Source of the DNA: Pelomyxa schiedti
Lineage: Eukaryota > Evosea > Pelobiontida > Pelomyxidae
DNA length: 64,000 nucleotides
Reading direction: 5' to 3'
Assembly: GCA_020536535.1 (NCBI GenBank)
Contig: JAHLWZ010000526.1
Location: forward strand, 1-64,000
The notes below the pieces were generated by a model that saw nothing but the letters and a program-made list of their open reading frames with translations, made no database searches and was not told the DNA's origin. Position numbers and translations under genes: made by a program. Positions 37,026-47,670 of this stretch are shown here, piece by piece (position 1 is the stretch's first letter; the number at the start of each line of letters is the position of its first letter).

Positions 37026-39094
37026 ATGAGGGCTTATGTAGTGTGCAAATGTATTTCCTCACACCTTGTGCACTTTTTTTTTCCCCCTATGTCTTTTGAA
37101 TGCCTCCCTCTTCTTACGTTGCATAGTGGAGAACACGTTGCGAGGATTCAAGGAAAAGAACCTGAATCCGTACACTCTAAAGTTCCGTGACTCAGCCACT
37201 GAGCTGGAGTACATTCACTTCGTTTTGGTTGATTGCTTTGCAGCACAACTGCTTTTCATGATTGTCACTGTGGTGTCAGCTGCCTTATTTGCTGCTGCCG
37301 ATGTAATTTTTTTCTGTGCCCATATTTACCTCAAATTTCCCAAACCTAGACTTATTCATTTTTACAAGGTATTATACTATGTGTCAAAGGAGGACCTCGG
37401 GGCGTTTATATATCTTATTTCCACGAGAGTTTGTTTTATATTTGCCCCTTCTTTGGTAAGCCACCCTATTTTTTTGCAGTCTTCTAAACCTCGCAAACAA
37501 CACAGGCCTTACTCATTGCCATTCTACTTTTCAGAAGATGGAAATCTAAAAGATATTGGATCCTTCTCTGGGGAAGTGTTATTACTACATCTTCAATAAT
37601 TGCTGGATTCATTTGGCATGATGTAATCCGCAGTGCCGGTGCCCTTGGTTAGTTTATTCCCCAAAGAATAGACAATATTTAACATTCAGTCTTATTTTAA
37701 TTCAGGGTTCAATACTCTACTCTTTTTTTTCGGTGTTGATGGACCTCTTACAGTTATCATTCCTCAAAGAATAGACATCATTTAACGTTTCCCCAAGGTT
37801 GTGGGTCTTCTCCCTTTTCTCCACGCAGTTGCAGTCAACATATTGGGTCTTGTCTTGTTTAATGCCATCGAGTCTTGGCAGAGTTATTCGAATACAGACT
37901 ATCTTTTTACGGCCAATTTGGTGTGGATTTCCACTATAGCAAATGGCTTCCTGGCTGTATATTTCGTCGACATGGAGATGAGATCAAAGTACTACCTTCT
38001 GAGAAAGCTAGTCGCAGATAGATGGCCAGGATTAAACAAGGCAGAGAGGTAAGAAGCTTTCGAGAGAAGGAGAAAACCAAAAAAAAAAAAAAGGATGAAC
38101 TCAAGTGCTGTTAAATCCTGTTGGGAAGATCAACCAATGACGCTTGATGAACCGGACTTCTATGACAAAGTCAAGAAATGCAAGTTTGTATGTTACCAAG
38201 GTCCTTTCCATTCTCTTACAACAAGAAGATATGGACCTCTGGTATTGAAAAGAGGAAAATAATTGGATGGTTTAGAGACCCAAAACTGGAACGGAACTTT
38301 CAAATTAGATGCAACATGGAATATTTATGTTGATTTTTTTCCTGCTGTTATACTCCTCACATGATTGCAGGGCCAATGAGATTATTCTGTATCATGGAAA
38401 TTATAATTCAATTGACAACAACCATTCAAGACTGGCTGCTGTACCCCAATAAAATTCTTATGCTTGTAGCTTCCAGGCTGGCTCTTGTTCTTGCCTGCAT
38501 TTCCTTTTTTTGTGTCACACTGAAAAAGATTCTCTGGCCTTACTATCATGTAAATCTCCTTATTCTCTCGTTTTTTTTGTAATTTTTTCAACAAAAACAG
38601 TTTTGTTCCATAATTTTCATTTTACTCTTTGCTGGTGCGGCGTTATTTGCCATAGTGATAATAGACGATATCGATCCCCTGAAACACAGGCCTTACTTCA
38701 CATCTCTACTGAGGTTAGTCGTTGGTGGTTTTTTATTTCGGCTCCAAAACTTGACACACAATGACAGACTTGTCATTTTTTCCTTCGGTGTCCTCCGGCT
38801 GCAAACTGTCTTCACAGCCTTGACCGTACTTGTCGTTTTGGTCGCTTCTTGTATCACACTGCTTCTATATGGCTATCCCGCATCCAAAATGACTTCGGAC
38901 CTTCTTTATGCCCTGACATTCTTCTTCGTGGGCCTTATTTTTAGTCAGTACAGGTATCCTCCCCATTTTCCGATTTTTCTGACCATCTTCACAGAGAGCA
39001 TGGAATGAGGGAGAAGTATTTGCTCTCTTTCACACTCGAGAATTCCGTAATCGAACTTGCTGCCGCCTCTCCTTCTCCCAACAGCCTCCCTTGA
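37026..39094 (+). CDS. Polytopic membrane protein with FRD-type motifs
   Basis: Several exons encode at least seven or eight hydrophobic spans, for example FAAQLLFMIVTVVSAALFAA (37240), the 37810-37970 exon, LALVLACISFFCVTL (38480), ALTVLVVLVASCITLLLYGY (38820) and LLYALTFFFVGLIF (38905). Between spans a motif recurs in variant form: LKFRDSATELEY (37168-37215) and GWFRDPKLERNF (about 38262-38297), both near a lysine-rich cytosolic-looking segment. This arrangement resembles the membrane halves of some protist adenylyl or guanylyl cyclases, but no cyclase domain follows. The protein ends ...SPSPNSLP at TGA 39092-39094. The last intron (38956-38991) is short, with clean GT and AG ends. The start at 37026 is tentative because I could not place the first splice junction. 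Function is not assigned. Confidence 0.6.
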
Positions 39095-39243
39095 AATCAG
39101 GGGTGCTCTTGTATTTGTTGTACACTTAAATGGTGTAAATGGTACTGTTTGAGACAAACAACCAAACAAAAATTTTTGAGAAAAGACCTTTTTTTTTTTA
39201 AATTACTTCCATTCCTGTAAGTAGCACACACAGCCCAGTACTC

Positions 39244-42200
39244 TCACCATTTGCTTGCCGTGTCTCTGCGACGGTAGAAATAGAGGTATCCCATGTGCTT
39301 TGGTGGTTCCTCAGAGATAGCCACCTTGTTGTCATTGAATAGAACCCACTTCCTGCCATTGGCATCCTTTTTCAGAATGTGGGCAACATAGTGTCCGCTC
39401 TGAGTGGATGGTCCCATGTGACTAATAAAGCCAAACAGATCATATACCGCGGGGTCTTGGTTAGTGCGCCTGTGGACGGAGGATGAAGAGGATGGTGCTG
39501 CCTAATTTGTTTCGTTAGATGGGCTTGGTTGGTGTTTTCAAGGCTTACTGGGGATGTGGCACTTGGAGTTGGCACTACAAGGGAATCCAACATATCAGTA
39601 TGGGAAAACAGCCAGTCCGCTGCACGCTCAACAGAATTTCCAGTTTGGCTAAGAGCAAAGCTTGCTTGAGTCTTGGTGAAGCCCATTCCCACAAGCAGCT
39701 CTACATTTTCACCGTCAACTGCCATTGAAGAAGGCGCCCTGTGTTACACTTAAAAGAGAAATCTGAGAGAGTGGAGCTAACGCTGGGGCAGCGGGTAGAG
39801 GGGTGTCGATGTCAGGGTCATCAGAATGGGCAAACAGCCAATCCATAGCTTGGTCAATATTGCCAGACATCACAGAAGCACGTTCAGCCCTCACTTTTGG
39901 CACCCCCATGCTCTCAAGAGTTGCTACTGTTACTGGGTCTGGTCGCTTTTGTGTCGCAGCAGCAGGCTTGGTGGTGCCCTCTGGTATCAATTAAGATTAG
40001 AAGGGAACTTGGGAAAGAAATACTTGAAGGTGGGGAATCTGGCATTACTGTCTCGGTGGGCTGGAACCCCTTAGCTCTTAGGGGTTCTAAGTCAAGAACG
40101 TCTGGCATAGCAACGTCGGCCTCCAGCTTTCGGGGCGCGTACGTAGCTTCATCCATTATGAATCTACGTAACTGTAGAACCAGGACTTCAGGGAAGGAAG
40201 CAAGTCGTACAGTCTTGTTTGCTGCGGTGCGCGCATCGATAGCTTCAAATGGTGAAAAAGAAACTCAAATAGATAGATTGTAACACACCAGTACTGTAGA
40301 ATCCGTCAATCACCTCAGGTGCTACGAGCCTCTCTAAAACGGACTCAAACTTCACAATGGCGCGAACAGGTGTTGGTTGGGGAGGTAGAGGGATCTCGGT
40401 AGTAGCAGGGATGTTAACAGAGCCTGACGCAGCAGCTGCGTCCACAAGTGCTTTAAGGAGATTTTTCTGTTGCTCATAGAGTTGCTTGTCTTGCTTCCAT
40501 TGCTTTAATGCTTTCTCGTATTGACGGAACTGTGTGAAACGTGAATAGTGAGGAATTTGTGTAAAATATACCTCTTCCACATTTACAGCAGCCTCGACGG
40601 GAATTGAACAAGACAATACATTATCATTCCTGTAGGTATATCGAACCGTGTGGGATTGGCTGCATTCCAATCTCTCCTCGAAGTCAAACTGCAGGGCTTT
40701 CGAGGGATCACCCAATTTCTGCGAGTATTAGCCTTCTTCATCTAATGCAGTAAAGAGTCAACCTTGGGTCTGTCAGACCTCTCTACCATTTGCAGTAATA
40801 GTTGCATCAACTCCAAGGCATCTTGTTGGTGATTTGTGGAGAACTCGCGATTTTCGCGGCCAACAACAGCCTGTGGAAGAGTTAACAGGATAATATTGGA
40901 AACTTGTCGAAACCTTCAGTGAACGTGGAGGTATGCCGTCTTGTAGAGTTCCTGGTTTTGGAGCAGGTGAAGGGGCTGCTGCCGTAGTTCCAGACGTGGC
41001 AGACTTCGGCGGAAGAGAAGGAACGGAGTACCTTCCAGACAACATGGCGCGACCGAGTTTAGCCTGCACATTGTCAGTAAACAAAATCAGTGGAATCCAC
41101 CAACCATTTGACAGGCGAAGTCATTGGACGGGTCTGCTGGCGCTTCTTTCCAAATTCTGTCAGCAATGAGGGAATATCGATGCTGGAAATGTGGAATGGT
41201 AAACAGAATTTGCATCACCGAGGAAAGGTAGCAGCTATTTCCGAGATTTTTAAGTCCTAGAGGGGTTTGTTGGTTGCCTCACAGTGGGAAGGGATATGAG
41301 GGCATAAAACCTGTGAGACCAGGCCCAAATACTGGAACAAGTGGTTTGTCAGATTCCGTTATTTTGCTCCATTCAAATTTCTAGGGAGAAGTTAAACTGC
41401 AGCAAGTTTTTCTTTCTCGAACCTCATTTTGGTCTAACTCTAGTTCAGCTAATGTTTTATCAGTTTTGGTAAGGCTTCTTCTATCCAGTCCGAAGTGCTG
41501 CAGATGTTTGTCAAGCAAAGGATCTAAAACCATCGCTACATAAAAGGTAAGTAAGCATCATGGTGAGGAAGTTATTGTACTGTCTTCAGCATAGGAATAA
41601 ACTTCCGCAGACTCAGCTGTTAAAGTGCCAATTTTTACAGCAAGAGGGTAGTGCGTTGAAGAATAGTGATCAGCAGCGTGACCATTTCCAAGCCCAAGAT
41701 TATTGGATCTTCCACAGTGTATGCCACCATCACTCAGATTCAACCATAAGTTTGCTGGAGAACTTAGAGAAAAGAGGGGCACAAAGAAACGTACACGTGA
41801 ACGTGCAACCAGGGTGTTGGCACCTCCATCCTGTAGGAGGCACAACCACCCCATTGTTCAGTTGTGGGAGGTTAGCAGCAAATTTGCTTGGTTGAACTTG
41901 ATCATCTGCCACCCAAGCCTGTTGAATAGTTATTCCCTTGAGAAATGTTGCCTAGTCTAATAAAGCACCTTTATTTGCTCGTTCTTCTCAGCGGATTCAG
42001 CGGCAAGAATAGCAGCAATGGCAACTTGTAGCTTATCGGGCAACTCTAAGTTGGGAAGAGGCAGAGCTGATCCCGTTGGGAGACGGACTATAGCAGTTGT
42101 GGTATCAAATTCATACTGTTCGCCTTCAGTAGCAAACCCGCCATCAACACCTACGAATAGAATAAAATCTGGACTAAGATACGGAAAGACACACCTATTC

Positions 42201-42586
42201 CGAGAACCGTGGGTCGTGCGGCTGTGGAGGTTGCTTCAGTTGGTTTGAGTTTCTTCACCGTCTTGATATTGAGATACAAGGAGTGAGAAGTCTTTTCCCT
42301 AGGCAAATACAATTAGATTCCTTCCAGAATTTGTTTCACGATTACCAATGGAGGTCCATGTGATCTCTGCCAAAGCACAAACAGCACCTCAAGCACACGT
42401 ATATTCCCTCCAGCGAAAAAGGAGTATCAAAACTGTACATGCACTCTTCTTTGTGAACACTGGGACATGTCCCTTCGAAAAAAAAAAAAAAAAAACCCAA
42501 ATGTCAATCAATGAAAGGTAATCACGAGAATTAACCATACCGGAGAAGACGTTCTCTTCAATATCGGCATGCGAAAACCGGAGCAT
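39244..42586 (-). CDS. USP5/isopeptidase-T-like deubiquitinase
   Basis: Proposed start ATG 42586 ([14 protein letters not shown]); the open frame upstream to 42784 has no ATG. In order it has: the variant zinc-finger region ([13 protein letters not shown], then [16 protein letters not shown]); a ZnF-UBP domain ([38 protein letters not shown]); the catalytic Cys box [19 protein letters not shown] (about 41250-41195); two UBA domains ([16 protein letters not shown] near 39910 and [16 protein letters not shown] near 39680); and the His box [11 protein letters not shown] (39405). It ends [20 protein letters not shown], then FYRRR. This is the complete USP5/USP13 layout, with UBAs inserted in the catalytic domain. 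The enzyme disassembles free polyubiquitin chains from the proximal end. About ten short introns. Stop is TGA 39244-39246. Confidence 0.92.
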
Positions 42587-42818
42587 GTCGGCACACCTAA
42601 CCCAACTTCTTTTTAAATAAATTTCAAGGTAAGATGCTTTTTCGCCATCAAACTCCTGAACGGTCGCCTCTGGCACATTCCTCACTGCAGGGGACACCTT
42701 CTCAGCTTGGGAAACCACTTCCCCCTCATTCCAGAGAGCCAAGGAGTCCACAGCTCTCCAGCTGAGGGCCCCAAGTTGGTTCACTCAGAAACTATCAGAG
42801 CCAATCCCTGCTTTTCTG

Positions 42819-43061
42819 ATGACGGCGCAGTCGCTGCGTGGCGTGCTTGTGACGTGCAAGGACGCGGCCATGAAGCTGTACGTGAGGCAGCTGTGCGACC
42901 GCGGCGGGTTCACCAGCGAGCCCTTCGACGACACCCACACGTTCATATACACCAAGACCCCTGACCAGTCAGCCCAGGTCATCGCCTATCTGTCTCAAAA
43001 CATCGACGAAATGAGGGCCGACAACAGCGGCTCGAGCGGAGGCCAACTCGAGGGCGAATAG
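42819..43061 (+). CDS. TFIIH subunit 5 (TFB5/GTF2H5/TTDA)
   Basis: It is a single exon of 80 aa, the usual TFB5 length (70-80). The start reads MTAQSLRGVLVTCKDAAMKL, matching the family opening (L-K-G-V-L-x-x-C-D-x-x-x-K). The central DDTHTFIYTKTPDQ matches the conserved D-D-T-H-V/L-F-I/V block, followed by a helix (VIAYLSQNIDEM). TFB5 stabilises the TFIIH core through p52 and is needed for nucleotide excision repair and transcription initiation. The gene is GC-rich and its start lies 232 bp from the divergent deubiquitinase ATG. Stop is TAG. Confidence 0.9.
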   Translation: MTAQSLRGVLVTCKDAAMKLYVRQLCDRGGFTSEPFDDTHTFIYTKTPDQSAQVIAYLSQNIDEMRADNSGSSGGQLEGE

Positions 43062-43305
43062 CACAAGGAGGCCACGGCACCTATTGACAATCCCACCAAA
43101 AAATCGCCACTAGTGGAAAAGTGCATTTGGCAGAAGATATGACGGGATGATTGACTGTTGGGTCATTCAGCTTTGTTGCCAGAGCCAAAGGCAGCTGTAA
43201 AGAAAAAAACAAAAGAAACTGGACATGTGATTTGAATGTGTCTTAGTGGCAATTAAGAGAAGGCTTGTTTCTCTTTTTGTTGGTAGTTGTGTGTTTGGTG
43301 CGGAG

Positions 43306-46300
43306 TTAGGAGTCTGTGCCATCGCAGTTGGCCATATCTATAGCAAATTGTTTATATAAGTTTGGTTGTGACAGTGTATTGTGCTGAAACATTTGTCTGT
43401 ATATAACCAGAGGAAGGAATTTTGCCTCTTCCAACTGGGCTACGTCCACCCCAGGCGCAGGGGGCAGAGTTAGAATGATGGAAGACGACGCGGCTGCTGT
43501 TACACCGTGTGATACCGCGGGAGCGGTATTACTTGTTGTGCCTCCAGTGGATTTAGATAGGTGGCCAGAAAGGGCCGCTTCTGGGAAGTTTACAAGGAAT
43601 TTGAATCTGTGTGCTGCATGACTGTAGTTCATTTGTTAGGGAAGGAAGAGAGATATGGGTCAACCATTTGGCCGAGGAATCGGGGACAATGAAACCGGGG
43701 ATCTTTGATAATATGCTATTGCGAAATCCAGGGCTTAAATGTTTGGCAGGTACTATGCACTCTTGTGCAAACTCCTTTGTTACAACAAACAGGCCGCGAT
43801 TAATGTATTGTAAGAAGACATGAGGAGGAAGACAACGGAAGCCAGTAGTGATGAACAAAGTATGGAACCCCTATCCACAGTAAGCTCTGGAGAAAGAATA
43901 CTAAGAAATACTTTTGGAAATGGGAAGCACAAATCTTCCATAGCAATGTAGAAGTGATGAAGGATCTGTTTCCAGATTTAATACAGACACGAATAACTTG
44001 CGATTTACTTGGAATAATGAAGGGTCAGTCATTAAACGAGATTGCACTAAGTTTTTGATAGTTTCAAACATTTCCGTTGTGAAGGAGATCTTGTTATTGT
44101 TAAATACAGTACATTTAAGATACGAAATACATTGTCTTCTCTAAAAGCGGTAATTATAGGATGTAAGCTTCTTTCACTATCTTTCACACCATATCCTACA
44201 AGGTGGCTGGTCATCTCACCTTTAAAAACTGTTGAAGGAAGTGCACAGCATTGATATTCTTCCTCAGAGGCACATGTAACCACAGGTTCCACTGCGAAGG
44301 GTGAGATAGAAATGGTGGTGGAGGACATACTTGTCTTTTTAGGAGGACCAAACAAAAATCGGAAAAAACTGACATCTTGGTCGGACTGTAAAGCAATGGT
44401 TGGCAGTGTAAACATTGACGCCGGGAATGAACTTGGGTTTTGTTTTAATCCAAACGTAACATGGTTCTGGAAAAAAAGTTATAGGATTCTGCAAAAGCAC
44501 AATTTTGACTCACTTCTTTAGAAAGTTTTGCTTTGTGAGGATCAAGGGATTGTACTGTGGCATTAAGGAGTGTCTTGTGCATCTAGGAAAGGGTTTATTT
44601 CAAGATAAATAATGCCAAGTTGCACACCTGAGAAGACTCCAGAAATTTTAGGGTACTTGCTGGAAAATATTGCAGTACTTGTGCTGATGCCGGTCCAGCA
44701 AGGACCTGTCTGAAGCACCTCCCTTTTGCAGAAACGATAAGATAACTAAAATTCTATTTTTCCCCAAACCTAGAAGATATTCCTTAAGCAAATCTGGTGT
44801 TAGTTTCCCAGCATTGCTGCTCAGGAGTCTGGTAATCAACTTTTGAGGGATCAGATGATAGATTGAAGTGAAGTGAGTTTACAGTTCGAGCAGTGCCCAT
44901 GTCGGCCTCTCCATTTTTTAGGTGCACACACACAAGGTGGAGTATTTGGCACATGAAAACCTCTGAGTCACTTTGTTCAAACATCTTGTTTGTTATGGGA
45001 ATTTGTTCTTTATTGTTAGAAAGGAACCTTTAGTAAGTGACCCTTATCCCAACTGAAATCATAAACAACTCCAGAGTTACAGTCCAAGAAGTAGGAATCA
45101 GCTGTGAACTCTATTACTTTTTTTGGATGTGTGATAATTGTACATTTGGTTCCCGGAATAATCAAATGCAACGGGACGATTATCTGTGGTTGTGTTGCTG
45201 AGGTCGACTTGCGAAGTGACATTCCAACATGCACTGGGCATGCATCTTCTCCAAATACGGAAGGGCCAGCACAGATGACATGTGTATCACTTAAGTCAAA
45301 TAAGTGGATCACATGGCCTGGTAGCCAAACCACGAGATATCCCTCAATAGAGGAAAATAAGACGTGGACTTCCTGTTGCATGATCAATGCATGCAGTTAG
45401 GCTATAAGGGTGATACCTCAGGTGTTATCGTTGAAGAAGGCCGGAGTGACGTGAGATTGATAGAAAAGTCCAGCCGCTTTTTTATCCCATTAAAGACAAT
45501 TATAGTGATTGGAAGGACAGGTGGGTCCTCTCTGACTTGATGCTGTATGCATAAACATGTGATGGGACGAGATCGTGCCTCAGATGCCTGCAGAGTTGCG
45601 AGTTAGACAAGGAGAAAGGGATTGGGGCTATTAGAACCACATAAGAAAAAAATGAAGGCACACCGGTAGAGAAACCACAGTTGCATGGGTAACAGCTTGT
45701 GGAATGGGCCTCCCCAACTCAAATGGAATAGGAAAAGTGAGCTGACAGGGAGACAATACAGTTGGTAAGTCTACTATGTGGTTCCATGCTTGACTCCATT
45801 GGCCTCTGCTAAAGACCCAGCACGAGAGAAGTTGAGCTTGCTGATACGGTAAATTACTTGAACTGGAGGAACTTACAACCCCTGGGGCATTTGAAGATTG
45901 CGTAGCTGCGCCGTTACTAGAGGCAGGACCATTGGACAGTACGCCAGTGGAGAGGGGAGGGCTAGTCGAAAGTGTGGGTCGTTCATCAGGCAGTGATGTT
46001 ACTGTATAAATACACTGGCGCTCTACGTCCAGTTGTGCCCATATGTAGTCTGGAGCAATTTGGTCAAGTTTTTCTGGTTTTTCTACCAGAATCTACGAAG
46101 TTTAATGCTGGGGAGGAGTAGTGATAGCTATACCATAGAACTTATGGTTTTATCTTGGTTATGTTGAACTTTGTATCGCACCCGATAAAATTTGATTGCT
46201 TCACTTTCTACAAAAAAGAGAAACGTTGAATCCACTTGATTTCTTGCTAACGGTTTATCAGCCACGAACTGCATTACGTTAGTCAAGAGCACATGGCAGA

Positions 46301-47498
46301 GTAAATTAAGAAACTGACTTGAACTTGAAGATAAAGGTCGTGAGCGAGAAGGGTGTGATGTTTCCCTAACGGGCAATTCTCATACAGAAAGGATGTCCAC
46401 TTTACACCTTATGGAAAGGTTTATTTAAAAAAGTTTTGAAGGAGCAAACCCTCTTTTCGTTGTTTTCTAACAGTGACAGCTGATAAGGAGTAAGAACTTG
46501 CCAAAAGTGGGAAAATACGGGAATACCAAAGAGTGAGTGAGAGTCATTGATTGAAGCGTTGACAATATCCATTTCTTCCTCCCACACAGCTAGCTTTGTG
46601 CATACGCGACTGCCCACTTTGTGCACATTCAGAAAGGTCCTTTTACTCATGCGACCAATGCCTGGCATTGGTCCTGTATTAGCAACCGGAGCCTCACTGG
46701 TACATAGCGGTGTCTTTAAAAAGAGTGTAAGTAATCACAAGGTACAAAAAATGATAGCACGAGAGTAAAAGCAGAAACCACCTGTGTCGGTGAGGCCTGC
46801 ACAACAGGCGTTTGCCCATCAGCGCCATTACTCGGCGGGTGAGGTGCTGGGGTTGTAGGCGGCCCAGAGAGCACAGCACCGCCCCCAATCAAGGAGCCTA
46901 AATGCGGGTGCTGGTACGCGTGAGAAGGGTGCGAGTGTGCCAGCATTCCAGAGCCCCCGAACGACAAGCCCAGCGACGACGCCACTTGCGGGGGCGATGT
47001 GTCCATCGCCCCGCCGCGATCTGCGTGCGCAACTCCGCGCCCGGGAACCGCCACCGGCGTAGATGACGACAAAGAAGAGGGCGTAGTCGCCGACGCGTGT
47101 CGCGTGTGGCACGCCGCCGGTTGCGGCTGAGATTGCTGCGGTTGAGATTGCTGCGGAATGACGGGTATGTTGAGATGTACAGCAAACAGTATGTCGCCAG
47201 ATTTCTCCTGCCCCACCAACGTTATTCTCATCATTTGTTTGTTGAACCCTCCCGTGCTCGCGTTGGCCGACGCGCTCGACGGCTGAATTGTGGCATTAGT
47301 TCCCGGTTGTTGTTGAGGTGGTTGTGGTGGCTGCGGTGGTTGCTGCGTTTGTTGCTGGGCCGGGCTCAGCAATTGTGGGAGCTGCGACGATGTCTGCTGT
47401 GCCCCCGGTTGTACACACAACATTGTGGGAGGCAACTGCTCCGGTGGCAGCAGAAGCGCCAACTTGTTCACATCAAACACTTCGCTTATGTTCAACAT
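43306..47498 (-). CDS. Gamma-secretase-activating protein (GSAP/pigeon) homologue
   Basis: It starts at ATG 47498 (MLNISEVFDVNKLALLLPPE). Exon 1 is Gln/Pro/Ser-rich. Later exons match GSAP in order: EEEMDIVNASINDSHSLFGI (about 46590-46530); ILVEKPEKLDQIAPDYIWAQ with LDVERQCIYTVTS (46093-45990), like GSAP's D-F-V-W-A-Q-W-D-M; YLVVWLPGHVIHLFDLSDTH (45345-45285), like Y-V-A-V-Y-L-P-G-H-F; and SYFLDCNSGVVYDFS (45095-45050), like L-D-C-C-S-G-K-L-Y. The C-terminal exons (44984-43306) are weaker but keep frame to TAA. GSAP was described as a modulator of gamma-secretase and as a pro-apoptotic protein. Its ancestral role is unclear, and N-terminal repeats suggest a propeller. Introns are many and short. 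Confidence 0.83.
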
Positions 47499-47670
47499 TT
47501 TTTGTTTTTTTTTTTGTTTTATGGACCGCTGTCTTCTTGTCCACCACCAGATTGACAAAAGGCGAAGTTTCGGAAAAAAAAAATAATAAAAAGATTCGGT
47601 GGTAGAAAAGGGAGATCTGGGGTGTTTGGGGATTAGCAACCAGGGGTCGTAAACCAGCGACGAGATATCA

